64,000 nucleotides of DNA. Origin: Serpentinicella alkaliphila (GTDB lineage Bacteria > Bacillota > Clostridia > Peptostreptococcales > Natronincolaceae). Every line of letters starts with the position of its first letter. The first letter of the stretch is position 1. The stretch lies in the NCBI RefSeq assembly GCF_018141405.1, contig NZ_CP058648.1, positions 1,689,001 through 1,753,000 on the forward strand, read 5' to 3'. Below are positions 1 through 9,152 of this stretch, in pieces. The notes beneath the pieces were generated by a model. The model ran no database searches, was not told the DNA's origin, and saw only the letters and a program-made list of their open reading frames with translations. Position numbers and translations under genes: made by a program.

Positions 1-1
1 C

Positions 2-988
2 TCACTTTCACAAAATCTTATACCGGTACATATTGCTTTTATACCGATATTAGTACCACCACTATTAGCACTATTCAATAAACTTAATATTGATAGAAGG
101 GCAGTAGCTTCAGCTTTAACATTTGGTTTAAAAGCACCATATGTAGCATTACCTGTAGGATATGGACTTATATTTCACAACATAATTAGAGATCAGATGA
201 CAGCTAACGGCATGGAAATAACTACTGATATGGTATATAAAGTTATGTGGATTCCAGGGTTAGCTATGGTATTGGGACTACTTATAGCAGTTTTCTATAC
301 TTACAGAAAGCCTAGAGAGTACAATGTGGACTTAGTAGTACAAGAAATAGCAGCTACAACTGATACACCAGTTAATATGATTGGAGTGTATGCTTCATTA
401 GTAGGTGCCATTGCTGCCTTAGCAATACAAATTAAAGTAGGTTCTTTACCCTTAGGGGCATTGGTTGGACTTTTAATTATGCTTTTATCTGGTGCAATTA
501 AGTTCAAAGACTTAGATAAATTTGTTAACAGCGGTATCGGAATGATGGGTTTCATTGCCTTTGTAATGTTAGTTGCTTCAGGTTATGGATCAGTTATACG
601 TGCAACTGGTGGAGTTGATTTATTAGTTCAAGCAGTATCTAGTGTTATGACAACTAAGTTAATTGGTGCAACAGTAATGATTTTATTAGGCTTAGTAATA
701 ACAATGGGAATAGGTACTTCCTTTGGAACAATTCCAATAATTGCAGTTATATATGTTCCTCTAGCAACAGCTATCGGATTCAGTATACCAGCAACAATTC
801 TTCTTATAGGAACTGCTGCAGCTCTTGGTGATGCTGGGTCACCAGTATCAGATAGTACTCTAGGGCCTACAGCAGGATTAAATGCAGATGGGCAGCACGA
901 TCACATTTGGGACACTTGTGTACCTACATTTATTCACTACAATATCCCATTAGTTATATTTGGTATATTAGGAGCTCTTATTTTATAA
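2..988 (+). CDS. Na+/H+ antiporter (NhaC-like) family permease, 5' end missing
   Basis: Integral membrane transporter of the Na+/H+ antiporter superfamily (NhaC/YuiF-like). Family members exchange Na+ for H+ or move small organic anions or amino acids. The reading frame is open from base 2 with no stop, so the gene starts upstream of the window and only about the last 328 residues are present. Visible features are several hydrophobic spans, a Pro-rich helix near the left edge (PVHIAFIPILVPPLL), a GIGTSFGTIPIIAVIYVPLA segment and the DAGSPVSDSTLGPTAGLNAD loop near the end, which is typical of this family. A strong terminator follows. The substrate cannot be told from sequence. An internal ATG at 197 is not the likely start because homology-like sequence continues upstream. 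Confidence 0.8.
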   Translation, partial: SLSQNLIPVHIAFIPILVPPLLALFNKLNIDRRAVASALTFGLKAPYVALPVGYGLIFHNIIRDQMTANGMEITTDMVYKVMWIPGLAMVLGLLIAVFYTYRKPREYNVDLVVQEIAATTDTPVNMIGVYASLVGAIAALAIQIKVGSLPLGALVGLLIMLLSGAIKFKDLDKFVNSGIGMMGFIAFVMLVASGYGSVIRATGGVDLLVQAVSSVMTTKLIGATVMILLGLVITMGIGTSFGTIPIIAVIYVPLATAIGFSIPATILLIGTAAALGDAGSPVSDSTLGPTAGLNADGQHDHIWDTCVPTFIHYNIPLVIFGILGALIL

Positions 989-1010
989 TCTTAAATAAAT
1001 AGCTAAATTT

Positions 1011-1055
1011 CAACCAGTTACGTAAATTAGTAACTGGTTGTTTATATTTTTTATA
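1011..1055 (+). terminator. Rho-independent terminator of the antiporter gene
   Basis: An 11-bp perfect stem (CAACCAGTTAC paired with GTAACTGGTTG) closes an 8-nt loop and is followed by a T-rich run. It lies 23 bases after the antiporter stop codon. Confidence 0.85.
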
Positions 1056-1174
1056 GTTTTATCTAATTATTCAGAATATAATTCCTTTGATTAAGAAGAT
1101 TATTCGTGTTAAAATAATATATTATTATTAGTTGTTTATTACTATTTATTAAGTAGAGAGATAGGAGGGAAAAG

Positions 1175-1711
1175 ATGAACACTAGAAAATTATTATATAA
1201 TTTAATTATAACAGGGTTATTAATGGCCTTAGTAACAGTTGCAACAATGCTGATCAAAGTGCCGATTCCAGTAACTAATGGATATATACATGTAGGGGAT
1301 AGTATGATTTTCTTAGCTGCAATTATGTTTGGTAAAAGAAAAGGGGCTCTTGCTGGGGGTATAGGCTCAGCTTTTGCAGATTTACTATGGGGGTATCCAC
1401 AATGGATATTACCAACTTTAGTTGTAAAGGGGCTAATGGGTTATTTAGTTGGAGCAATTGCAGATCAAGATAATGATAACGTAATTAATTTAAGAAATAT
1501 TCTAGCATTAGTTATAGGTGCTATAACTATGGCAACAGGCTATTTATTTGTGGGTGCTATTATGACTGGAAGCTTTGTTGCAGTTTTAGTTGAGGGGTTC
1601 CCGGCTGACTTAGTTCAAGGATTCGGTGGGGCCGCACTATTTATACCAATCGGTATTGCTTTAAAAAAAACAGATTATTTCAAAGGATCTATACTAAATA
1701 AAAGCTTATAA
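1175..1711 (+). CDS. ECF transporter S component (PF07155-type)
   Basis: A 178-residue, very hydrophobic protein with about five or six membrane spans. It matches the substrate-binding S component of energy-coupling-factor importers (ECF-ribofla_trS family). Supporting features are an amphipathic N-terminus, the segment GYIHVGDSMIFLAAIMFG, and the loop GGIGSAFADLLWGYPQWILPT, which is characteristic of this S-component group. S components bind a vitamin or cofactor precursor and use a shared EcfAAT module encoded elsewhere. AGGAGGG precedes the ATG by 6 bases. No riboswitch is apparent in the 120 bases upstream, so the substrate (riboflavin, thiamine precursor, queuosine precursor or other) stays open. 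The gene is monocistronic, with terminators on both sides. Confidence 0.8.
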   Translation: MNTRKLLYNLIITGLLMALVTVATMLIKVPIPVTNGYIHVGDSMIFLAAIMFGKRKGALAGGIGSAFADLLWGYPQWILPTLVVKGLMGYLVGAIADQDNDNVINLRNILALVIGAITMATGYLFVGAIMTGSFVAVLVEGFPADLVQGFGGAALFIPIGIALKKTDYFKGSILNKSL

Positions 1712-1720
1712 AGATAATTA

Positions 1721-1750
1721 AGATATAGTCTAGACTATATCTTTTTCTTT
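1721..1750 (+). terminator. Terminator after the ECF S-component gene
   Basis: A 22-base perfect palindrome (1721-1742, arms AGATATAGT and ACTATATCT around CTAG) is followed by a T-rich run ending near 1750. Confidence 0.75.
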
Positions 1751-1765
1751 TAGGGGGACGGCTAA

Positions 1766-3535
1766 ATGGAAAGTAGAAAGATATATTCTTTAAGTATACT
1801 AACTTTAATAATACTTACATTAACGAGTTCAATTACAGCAAATGAAATATTGAACGGTAACAGTAGAGTTACGGATAGGACACACAGCATAATAGCCAAT
1901 GAAATAGTAAAAAATATGACTTTAGAAGAAAAAGTTGGTCAGATGTTTATCGTTGATGCTGCTGGCTATAAACATAAACAGCCAACAGGTGGCATTATAC
2001 TATTTCAAAATGACATACATAGCATTGAGCAAATAGTTAACTTAACTAGTAATATACAAAAAAATTCTAAGATCCCTTTATTTATTGGTATAGATCAAGA
2101 AGGTGGAAATGTAAACCGACTAACAATAGGAACAACTACGGCAGGTAATATGGCCATAGGGGCCACAACATCAGAAAATTTTGCATTTGACACAGGAAAA
2201 CTAATAGGGGATGAATTAAGTTTACTAGGCATCAATGTAAATTTTGCCCCTGTACTTGATGTTAATAATAATCCAACAAACCCGATAATAGGGATAAGGT
2301 CCTTTAGTTCTAATGCTAGTTTAGTTGGGGAATTGGGTGTTGGATATATGAAAGGTTTAAAAAGAAGTGGGGTAATTGCTGTGGGGAAGCATTTTCCTGG
2401 ACATGGTGACACTAATGTTGACTCTCACTTAGGCTTACCGACTATAGGACATAAGTTAGACAGATTAAATGACATAGAACTAAAACCCTTCCAAAATGCT
2501 ATAGATAATAGCATAGAAATGATTATGACTGCCCATATTACATTTCCTACAATTGACAGTACAACTATTAAATCTAAAAAAGATGGACAAGCTATTACTA
2601 TTCCTGCAACCTTATCACATAAGGTTATAACTGAGTTACTACGAGAAGAAATGGGCTATAGGGGTGTTGTAATTTCTGACGCGTTTAATATGAAAGCAAT
2701 AGCTGATCACTTTTATGAAGAAGAATCGGTAGTTATGGCCATAAATGCTGGTGTAGATATTATATTAATGCCAATAAATAAAGAAAGGGCATATAATAGA
2801 GTTCTGAGAGAAGTAAAACTAGGAAATATTTCAGAGGAACGTATAAATGAATCAGTCATAAGGATTATTGAGCTAAAGAGTAAATATGGCATCTTAAAGC
2901 AAAATAATATAAGTAGCGACGCTAATAAATTCAAGATAGAAAAGGGAAAGATCATAGTTGGGGGTGTAGACCATAAAAGAATAGAAGAGGTAATCTCAGA
3001 TAATTCAGTTACTCTCCTAATAAATGAAAATAATGTTTTGCCTTTTAATATTAAGGATGGGGATAATATTCTTTTAATTACGCCTAATCTTAGAAGTAGG
3101 GATAATTCATTAAAAGCTATAAATAAGCTAATAGGTAATGGTAAAGTAATTATAGATTCAATAATTTATTCTTCTGGTACAGAACTAAACTTAGCACAAA
3201 AGAGCAAGATAAGTAAGGCCGATTATATAATTATGGGCACAAACAATTTAAGAAATAGAGATCGAAGAATAGATTATATTAACCAGCTTATTAGTTATAC
3301 TAATAAGCAGGACATTCCACTAGTTGTGTTTTCAACTGGGAATCCCTATGATATTATGTACTTACAACATACCAAAGCATATATTGCCACCTACGGAGAT
3401 TTTGATAGTAATATTAATTCTAGTTTAAAAGTAATATTAGGAAAGATAAGTCCAAAGGGTAAACTTCCAGTTGATATACCGAATAAAGATGCAACTGGAT
3501 TGCTATTCGAGTTTGGTCATGGATTGGAGTACTAA
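1766..3535 (+). CDS. nagZ: Beta-N-acetylhexosaminidase (glycoside hydrolase family 3, NagZ type), exported
   Basis: Hydrolyses terminal beta-GlcNAc, in Firmicutes mostly from muropeptides during cell-wall recycling outside the membrane. The 589-residue protein starts with a signal-peptide-like stretch (residues 1-26, cleavage plausible after a TSSITA-like segment). The GH3 barrel follows with the diagnostic KHFPGHGDTN motif (His209, His213, Asp215), the NagZ-specific His/Asp pair that acts as general acid/base. The likely nucleophile is Asp305 in VVISDAFNM. Upstream FIGIDQEGGNVNRL is the substrate-binding GIDQEGG motif. The C-terminal part (about residues 390-589) resembles the second, alpha/beta sandwich domain of Bacillus-type NagZ. 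GGGGGAC lies upstream of the ATG. The gene appears monocistronic. The family call is firm; the natural substrate is inferred. Confidence 0.9.
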   Translation: MESRKIYSLSILTLIILTLTSSITANEILNGNSRVTDRTHSIIANEIVKNMTLEEKVGQMFIVDAAGYKHKQPTGGIILFQNDIHSIEQIVNLTSNIQKNSKIPLFIGIDQEGGNVNRLTIGTTTAGNMAIGATTSENFAFDTGKLIGDELSLLGINVNFAPVLDVNNNPTNPIIGIRSFSSNASLVGELGVGYMKGLKRSGVIAVGKHFPGHGDTNVDSHLGLPTIGHKLDRLNDIELKPFQNAIDNSIEMIMTAHITFPTIDSTTIKSKKDGQAITIPATLSHKVITELLREEMGYRGVVISDAFNMKAIADHFYEEESVVMAINAGVDIILMPINKERAYNRVLREVKLGNISEERINESVIRIIELKSKYGILKQNNISSDANKFKIEKGKIIVGGVDHKRIEEVISDNSVTLLINENNVLPFNIKDGDNILLITPNLRSRDNSLKAINKLIGNGKVIIDSIIYSSGTELNLAQKSKISKADYIIMGTNNLRNRDRRIDYINQLISYTNKQDIPLVVFSTGNPYDIMYLQHTKAYIATYGDFDSNINSSLKVILGKISPKGKLPVDIPNKDATGLLFEFGHGLEY

Positions 3536-3614
3536 TGTTAATTGACATTAGATATAAAAAAAGATAAAATCAATTTGTTATGAAAATTTAAATTAAAGAA
3601 AGAGGATTAGTAGT

Positions 3615-5222
3615 ATGACGTTAGATAGATTTATAGATGAGGTTAAAAGAAGGAGAACATTCGCTATTATATCCCATCCAGATGCTGGTAAAACTACATT
3701 AACTGAAAAATTACTTCTTTATGGAGGTGCTATTAGATTAGCAGGTTCAGTTAAGTCTAGAAAAACACAAAAACATGCGGTATCTGATTGGATGGAAATA
3801 GAGAAACAAAGAGGTATTTCGGTTACATCGAGTGTTCTACAATTTAATTATAATAATTACTGTATAAATATATTAGATACTCCTGGCCATCAGGATTTCA
3901 GTGAAGATACCTATAGGACTTTAGTCGCTGCAGATAGTGCCGTAATGGTTATTGACTGTGCTAAAGGGGTAGAGGCCCAAACTAAAAAGTTATTCCATGT
4001 ATGTAAAATGAGAAATATACCTATATTTACTTTTGTTAATAAGCTAGATAGAGCTGGTAAGGACCCTTTTGAGTTAATGGAAGAGATTGAACAAGTGCTT
4101 GGAATCCGTTCTTATCCAATGAATTGGCCTATAGGAACTGATGGTAATTTTAAAGGGGTATATAATAGAATAGATAACCAAATCGAGCTATTTGAAGGTG
4201 GAAACCATGGGCAGTCAGTTGTTTCTTCTGTTTCAGGTGAGGTTTCAGATCCGGTTTTTAAAGATTTACTAGGTGAGCATCTGCATAAACAGCTAATGGA
4301 TGAGATTGAGCTATTAGATATAGCAGGAGATGACTTCGATTTAAATAAAATTTTAAAAGGTGAGCTTACCCCTGTATTCTTTGGAAGTGCCATGACGAAT
4401 TTTGGGGTACAACCTTTTCTGGAATCTTTCTTAGAAATAACAACACCGCCTTTAGCTAGACAAAGTAATCTAGGGTTAATCGATCCGGAAACCCAAAACT
4501 TTACTGGTTTTGTATTTAAGATACAAGCAAATATGAATCCTGCCCATAGGGATAGAATAGCCTTTATTAGAATATGTTCTGGAAAATTTGAAAAAGGTAT
4601 GGCAGTTAATCACGTTCGTGCAAAAAAAGTTATAAAGCTATCACAACCACAACAATTTTTAGCTCAGGATAGAGCAGTAGTAGAGGAAGCATACCCTGGT
4701 GATATAATTGGTGTACATGACCCTGGTATATTTAATATAGGAGATACTTTATGTCAGGATGCATCTAAAATAAAGTACGAAGGTATTCCTGTTTTTGCAC
4801 CAGAACATTTCGCAAAAGTATTTGCTAAAGACTCAATGAAAAGAAAGCAATTTTTAAAAGGTGTAGACCAGTTATCTGAAGAGGGAGCTATACAAGTATT
4901 TAAAAGACCTCATGTAGGAGTTGAAGAATTAATTATCGGTGTAGTTGGGGTCCTTCAATTTGAAGTATTAGAATACCGTTTAAAAAATGAGTATGGTGTA
5001 GATATTCAAATGCAGCAGCTTCCTTACAAATATATTAGATGGGTTGAAACAGAGAAGTTTGATCCGGATACATTTAGTATAACTATGGATACATTAATAG
5101 TTGAGGATCAGGATGATAAACCTGTTTTATTATTCCAAAACGAATGGTCTATACAAAAAGTAGAAGAGAGAAACAAAAACGCCGTATTAAAAGATATATC
5201 CTCAAGAAATGATGATAATTAG
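3615..5222 (+). CDS. prfC: Peptide chain release factor 3 (RF3)
   Basis: A translational GTPase that recycles RF1 and RF2 from the ribosome after peptide release. At 535 residues it is the usual RF3 length. The G1 loop HPDAGKTTLTE lies near residue 22, G2 is QRGISVTSS, G3 is DTPGHQDF near residue 88, and G4 is NKLD. The switch-region sequence VMVIDCAKGVEAQTKKLF and the C-terminal GVVGVLQFEVLEYRLKNEYG stretch are characteristic of RF3 rather than EF-G. AGAGG precedes the ATG. A strong terminator follows, and the convergent HD-domain gene lies just downstream. Nothing unusual is seen. Confidence 0.97.
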   Translation: MTLDRFIDEVKRRRTFAIISHPDAGKTTLTEKLLLYGGAIRLAGSVKSRKTQKHAVSDWMEIEKQRGISVTSSVLQFNYNNYCINILDTPGHQDFSEDTYRTLVAADSAVMVIDCAKGVEAQTKKLFHVCKMRNIPIFTFVNKLDRAGKDPFELMEEIEQVLGIRSYPMNWPIGTDGNFKGVYNRIDNQIELFEGGNHGQSVVSSVSGEVSDPVFKDLLGEHLHKQLMDEIELLDIAGDDFDLNKILKGELTPVFFGSAMTNFGVQPFLESFLEITTPPLARQSNLGLIDPETQNFTGFVFKIQANMNPAHRDRIAFIRICSGKFEKGMAVNHVRAKKVIKLSQPQQFLAQDRAVVEEAYPGDIIGVHDPGIFNIGDTLCQDASKIKYEGIPVFAPEHFAKVFAKDSMKRKQFLKGVDQLSEEGAIQVFKRPHVGVEELIIGVVGVLQFEVLEYRLKNEYGVDIQMQQLPYKYIRWVETEKFDPDTFSITMDTLIVEDQDDKPVLLFQNEWSIQKVEERNKNAVLKDISSRNDDN

Positions 5223-5227
5223 AACAG

Positions 5228-5258
5228 AACCCTCAGTTAATACGACTGAGGGTTTTTA
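5228..5258 (+). terminator. Terminator of prfC
   Basis: A 10-bp perfect stem (AACCCTCAGT with ACTGAGGGTT) encloses a 7-base loop and is followed by five Ts. It sits 6 bases after the prfC stop, between convergent genes. Confidence 0.9.
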
Positions 5259-5268
5259 ACATACTTAA

Positions 5269-5751
5269 TTAGTTTAAATCGTCATATTTAATTAATACTT
5301 GCATTTCAGGTATCATATAATCATCTGGGTAGTGATGGTGTTTAATTAACATAAGCATCTTTTCATCGGAAACTAAATTTTTTAAAAGCTCATATCCTAA
5401 ATGTCCATGGTTTAACTTATAGTTAAGAGCTTGTCTTAAAAATATAGGTAGATATGAGTCTTTAATCTTAAGTGCAATTGATATAACAACTAAGGATTTG
5501 TTTATTATTGAAAGATTGCTACTAATTTTACCTATGTCATGAAGGAGTGCAGCTTTAATTAATGTAGAATTAGCTGACATTTCCTTATTGCAGCCATATG
5601 CAACATTAAGACTATGGCGTTGTTCACTTAATCGAAGCTTGTAAAACAGTTCCTGTTCTTTATTATTTAAGTATTTTTCTATAAAAATTTTATCTTCATT
5701 ATATATTTTGGCATTAATACCATTTATAAACTGTCGTATTCTATAAATCAT
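5269..5751 (-). CDS. Small HD-domain (HDIG) phosphohydrolase-like protein
   Basis: A 160-residue cytoplasmic protein with a single HD domain. The N-terminal half carries the first metal-ligand His (SEQRHSLNVAYG). The central LLHDIGKI gives the His-Asp pair, and HGHLGYELLKNL and IKHHHYPDD supply further His ligands. HD domains bind divalent metals and usually hydrolyse phosphomonoester or phosphodiester bonds in nucleotides; the substrate here is unknown. I chose the ATG at 5751 rather than the in-frame GTG at 5760, because that GTG lies inside the AAGGGTG ribosome site, which sits 6 bases before the ATG. The gene is convergent with prfC. Confidence 0.75.
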   Translation of the reverse strand: MIYRIRQFINGINAKIYNEDKIFIEKYLNNKEQELFYKLRLSEQRHSLNVAYGCNKEMSANSTLIKAALLHDIGKISSNLSIINKSLVVISIALKIKDSYLPIFLRQALNYKLNHGHLGYELLKNLVSDEKMLMLIKHHHYPDDYMIPEMQVLIKYDDLN

Positions 5752-5892
5752 GTAAATCACCCTTAATTATTATAGTACATATTCTAAGTAATTAAAAATG
5801 CAATAGAGACAAAAGTGGTATAAGGAAATATATTTAATAATATATATAAAGTAAACATATAATTATTTTTTATAGATAAAGGGGGAGTTGTT

Positions 5893-6072
5893 TTGTTTAC
5901 ATGGATTGCATTAATTCTAATGATTGTTGGTGCAATTAACTGGGGACTAATGGGATTGTTCAAATTCAATATTATAGAAAAAATTTTTGGTAGAGGTAAA
6001 ATAACTAGAGTAATATATACATTAGTTGGTATATCAGCTATATATACACTGCTACTATTAATAATTAAGTGA
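5893..6072 (+). CDS. DUF378 (YuzA-type) small membrane protein
   Basis: A 59-residue protein of two hydrophobic helices. The opening FTWIALILMIVGAINWGLMG is the DUF378 signature (GAINWGL), and a second span ends in the basic tail LLLIIK. The start is a TTG at 5893, placed 7 bases after a GGGGGAG ribosome site; no ATG fits in frame. A perfect terminator follows within 6 bases of the stop. The function of the family is unknown. It is often a single gene in spore-forming Firmicutes, as here. Confidence 0.8.
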   Translation: MFTWIALILMIVGAINWGLMGLFKFNIIEKIFGRGKITRVIYTLVGISAIYTLLLLIIK

Positions 6073-6077
6073 TTTCT

Positions 6078-6105
6078 GAAGCGACAAGGGTCGCTTCTTT
6101 TTTTT
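6078..6105 (+). terminator. Terminator of the DUF378 gene
   Basis: An 8-bp GC-rich stem (GAAGCGAC with GTCGCTTC), a 4-base loop and an eight-T run. Confidence 0.92.
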
Positions 6106-6183
6106 ACTTAAATATAAAAATAACATATTTGTAACCTAAGCATATAATGGCATTGAGTAAGATACAATGAAAGGAGGATAACA

Positions 6184-7173
6184 ATGTATTATTATGGAAT
6201 GCCCTATTATATGAATCCAATGATAAATCAATTAACACCAGAGCCCGTTGTTTGTCCAGGAGGGTTTATATATACAGTTCAACCTGGAGATACGATGTTT
6301 AGAATTGCAAATAGGTACGGTATAAGTCTACAAGCATTAGTTGACGCAAACCCACAGATTCCCAATCCTAATGTACTAGTTGTAGGACAAAGAATATGTA
6401 TTCCTACAGCAGGTGTGACCCCACCAGTGCCGCCGGTAGATTTCTGTCCAGGAGGTACTGTTTACATTGTACAGCCAGGAGATACATTATTTTTAATTGC
6501 CAGAAGAGTGGGTGTAACATTACAAAGACTTATTGAAGCTAACCCACAGATTGCAGATCCTAATGTTATCCAAGTAGGACAAAGAATATGTATACCTCCA
6601 GTAGTGCCAACTCCACCAGTACCACCACTACCACCTGTAGTATGCCCCAGTGGAACAATATATATTGTTCAACCAGGTGACACAATGTTTATAATTGCAA
6701 GACGATTCGGAGTTAGCTTACAAAGATTAATTGATGCAAACCCACAAATAGCAGATCCAAATATAATTCAAGTAGGTCAAAGAATTTGTGTACCTGTACC
6801 TGATGCTCCACTTCCACCAGGAATTTGCAGAGTAACTCTAACTGTTGAGCCAGGTATTCAAGCCCTTGGAGGTACAGCATTTATAAATCTAGTTGATCCT
6901 ACACTATGGATTACAACCTTTGGTCTACCTAAATTATCAGAGTTAGGAAAAGATTATTGTGGCTACTTCGCTTGGGTAGTTGATAGAAATACAGGTATAT
7001 ATTTCTGTGTTGAATTAAAAGATTGTGTACCAGGTATATTAGCTGGTTACGGTAAAACTACAGGTGATTGGAGAAACTATGACGAAATAATTGTTACTGC
7101 GGAAAAAACAGCACATCCAAAGGCACCAGAAGGTATAGTAGTTTTAAGAGGTAGTCTAGCAGTTTGTAGATAA
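6184..7173 (+). CDS. Triple-LysM protein, probably spore- or envelope-associated
   Basis: A 329-residue protein without a signal peptide. After a Tyr/Met-rich N-terminus (MYYYGMPYYMNP) it has three near-identical LysM repeats at about residues 30-74, 94-138 and 160-204. Each opens Y(T/I)VQPGDT and closes VGQRIC(I/V)P, and they are joined by Pro-Val-rich linkers. A fourth domain (residues 215-329) begins GICRVTLTVEPG and is not one I can name. LysM binds GlcNAc-containing glycans such as peptidoglycan. The Tyr-rich N-terminus, lack of a secretion signal and conserved Cys at each repeat edge resemble clostridial spore-coat and cortex LysM proteins; that role is inferred. GGAGGA lies before the ATG, and a terminator follows. 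Confidence 0.85.
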   Translation: MYYYGMPYYMNPMINQLTPEPVVCPGGFIYTVQPGDTMFRIANRYGISLQALVDANPQIPNPNVLVVGQRICIPTAGVTPPVPPVDFCPGGTVYIVQPGDTLFLIARRVGVTLQRLIEANPQIADPNVIQVGQRICIPPVVPTPPVPPLPPVVCPSGTIYIVQPGDTMFIIARRFGVSLQRLIDANPQIADPNIIQVGQRICVPVPDAPLPPGICRVTLTVEPGIQALGGTAFINLVDPTLWITTFGLPKLSELGKDYCGYFAWVVDRNTGIYFCVELKDCVPGILAGYGKTTGDWRNYDEIIVTAEKTAHPKAPEGIVVLRGSLAVCR

Positions 7174-7177
7174 TATA

Positions 7178-7212
7178 AAAATCCTGTAGAGGAAACTCTA
7201 CAGGATTTTTTA
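7178..7212 (+). terminator. Terminator of the LysM gene
   Basis: A long stem (AAAATCCTGTAGAG with CTCTACAGGATTTT) capped by a GAAA tetraloop and followed by Ts. Confidence 0.93.
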
Positions 7213-7312
7213 ATATTTCAACCTCTTTATTAAATTAATTAAGAAATGTAGTATAATATAAGAGTAGGATAAAATTCTCTTCTGCCCAAAATAAAATAAA
7301 GGGGGAGTTTAA

Positions 7313-7696
7313 ATGGGAGAAAATAATATTATGGTTTGTGTTACTCAACAAAGGACTTGTGAAAGATTAATTAAAGCCGGACTGGAGTTGAGTAGCGAAA
7401 ATAGTAAACTATATGTAGTTCATGTTGCACCTAAGGGATTAAATATTCTAGGAAATTCAGAAGAAGGAGAAGCCTTAGACTATTTATTTGATATATCTAA
7501 AAATGTTGGTGCTGATATGACCGTAATCAGGTCATCGGAAACAAGCAAGTCAATAATAGATTTTTGCAAGAAAAATGATGTAAATATTATTGTTTTTGGA
7601 GAGTCTAGAGAAAATGTTAAAGGAAACAATATTATAGTAGATGTATCAAAGAAGTTATGCAATAAAGTTGAAATAAAGGTTATACCAACAAACTAG
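7313..7696 (+). CDS. Universal stress protein (Usp) domain protein
   Basis: A single 127-residue Usp-type alpha/beta domain. It opens with the strand NNIMVCVTQQRTCERLIKAG and continues with the second strand KLYVVHVAPKG, the same layout as the Usp domain of KdpD (VCVTQQ...CERLI...LYVVHV). The ATP-binding G-2x-G-9x-G(S/T) end motif of UspA is not obvious, so this may be a non-ATP-binding, UspFG/KdpD-like variant. The radical SAM gene begins 4 bases after its stop, so the two are probably co-transcribed. A GGGGGAG ribosome site lies before the ATG. The function in stress or K+ sensing is inferred from the family only. Confidence 0.7.
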   Translation: MGENNIMVCVTQQRTCERLIKAGLELSSENSKLYVVHVAPKGLNILGNSEEGEALDYLFDISKNVGADMTVIRSSETSKSIIDFCKKNDVNIIVFGESRENVKGNNIIVDVSKKLCNKVEIKVIPTN

Positions 7697-7700
7697 AAAA

Positions 7701-8651
7701 GTGAGCTGGAATTTTTTGGAAGATAAAGAATTATATAAAACTTACTCAAAGTACCTTGTTGATAAATATGGAGATAAGGTGTACAAACTCCCAGTTAATC
7801 TACCTCTAACATGTCCAAATAGAGATGGAACTATTGGAATTGGTGGGTGTACTTTTTGTGCAGATGTGGGAGCGGGTTTCGAAAGTCTATGTAATACAAT
7901 TTCAGTTAGAGATCAACTTATAAAGAATAAAGAATATATTTCTAAAAAGTATAAGGCTAAAAAATTTATAGCCTATTTTCAAAACTATACAAACACTTAT
8001 TTACCTATAGATGAATTCAAAAAATATGTACTAGAGTCAATAATAGATGATGTAGTAGAAATTGCAATATCAACTAGACCTGATTTTATTGAAGAAGAGT
8101 ATTTACAGTTCTTAAAGGAAGTAGAAATTAATAAAGGGGTTTCAATTTCTATGGAATTGGGTTTGCAAACCGTCAATTATCATACACTAAAGAAAGTAAA
8201 TAGGGGTCATGGATTATCTGAATTTATAGATGCGGTATTAAGAATAAAAAAATATGGCTTCAATATATGTGTTCACCTTATTTTAAATTTACCTTGGGAT
8301 AATATGGACGATGTTCTTGAAAATGCGAGGATATTATCTGTTTTAGATATAGATCAAGTTAAACTCCACGCTTTGTACATCATTAATGGTACTGTTATGG
8401 GTGATATGCATCAAAATCATGAATTTACAATGATACCAGTTGAGGAATATATGGAGCGTGTTATTGTATTTTTGGAAAATATACATCCAGAAATAGTGGT
8501 ACAAAGGCTAATTGGTAGAGCTCCAGAGGAGAATAGTTTATTTGTAAATTGGAATATGAGTTGGTGGAAAATTAGGGATGAAATCCATGAAATAATGCAC
8601 CAAAGAGGAAGCTATCAAGGCAAAAACTATTTATTTAAAAATAATAAATGA
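7701..8651 (+). CDS. TIGR01212-family radical SAM protein (YtqA-like)
   Basis: A 316-residue radical SAM enzyme. The opening KVYKLPVNLPLTCPNRDGTI is the family signature. Three cysteines, CPNRDG and GGCTFC, form the cluster-binding set in the spacing used by this family rather than the plain CX3CX2C. Further landmarks are SMELGLQTVNYHTLKKVNRGH, an S-adenosylmethionine-site strand, and the C-terminal VVQRLIGRAPEENSLF. The start is a GTG only 4 bases after the Usp gene, with a weak ribosome site, so translational coupling is likely. The family is conserved in Firmicutes; a role in RNA modification has been proposed for relatives, but I cannot assign a substrate here. Confidence 0.85.
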   Translation: MSWNFLEDKELYKTYSKYLVDKYGDKVYKLPVNLPLTCPNRDGTIGIGGCTFCADVGAGFESLCNTISVRDQLIKNKEYISKKYKAKKFIAYFQNYTNTYLPIDEFKKYVLESIIDDVVEIAISTRPDFIEEEYLQFLKEVEINKGVSISMELGLQTVNYHTLKKVNRGHGLSEFIDAVLRIKKYGFNICVHLILNLPWDNMDDVLENARILSVLDIDQVKLHALYIINGTVMGDMHQNHEFTMIPVEEYMERVIVFLENIHPEIVVQRLIGRAPEENSLFVNWNMSWWKIRDEIHEIMHQRGSYQGKNYLFKNNK

Positions 8652-8732
8652 AAGCAGGAAAAATACTGAAAATATAGAATATTTCATATAATGTAGTATT
8701 AGTACTAAAAATTAAAGGGGGCAATCTTTATT

Positions 8733-9152
8733 ATGATAAAACTCATTGTTGGAAGAGAAGGCGGTGGGAAAACAAAGGCCTTGATAGAGTTAGCAAATGA
8801 AGCATTAAAGAAAACCAAAGGCAATATTGTTTTTCTAGATTATGATAATAATAACATGTATCAAATAGATTATAGAATACGCTTTATGAGTGTTACTGAG
8901 TATAAGATTGTGGATGAGGCGGGATTATACGGCTTTATATGTGGAGTAATCGCATCAAATTACGATGTTGAAAACATATACATAGATGGAATATATAAGC
9001 TTACCAACAAGGATATATCTGAACTTAAGGATTTTATTAAAGCATTGACTGAAATCGAAATAAAATATAACGTTAACTTTACAATTACTGTTACTGGTGA
9101 AGAAAAAGATTTACCTGATTATCTAAAAAAATACGTTATTCAAGCAATATAA
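8733..9152 (+). CDS. Small P-loop ATP-binding protein (clostridial, function unknown)
   Basis: A 139-residue protein with a clear Walker A motif at its N-terminus (VGREGGGKTKALIELA). A possible Walker B-like strand is NIYIDGIYKL at about residues 84-93, and IVFLDYDN is another Asp-ending strand. The rest predicts as a compact RecA-like alpha/beta fold without accessory domains. Such proteins are common in Clostridia and are often loosely labelled PilT-like, but no pilus genes are nearby, so I do not accept that name. GGGGGC lies before the ATG. A GC-rich hairpin at 9156-9178 follows but lacks a clear T-run. Confidence 0.6.
   Translation: MIKLIVGREGGGKTKALIELANEALKKTKGNIVFLDYDNNNMYQIDYRIRFMSVTEYKIVDEAGLYGFICGVIASNYDVENIYIDGIYKLTNKDISELKDFIKALTEIEIKYNVNFTITVTGEEKDLPDYLKKYVIQAI

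Noticed and set aside
2095-2412. 105-codon frame antisense to nagZ
   Set aside because: Lies wholly inside the conserved GH3 domain on the opposite strand, with no start signals.
6184-7173. CRISPR-like or other DNA repeat array
   Set aside because: The repeats here are the coding repeats of three LysM domains, spaced about 195 bp apart and in frame. No CRISPR array exists in the window.
8733-9152. PilT or twitching-motility function for the P-loop protein
   Set aside because: Only a Walker A motif is shared; there are no Asp/His boxes of PilT and no pilus genes nearby.
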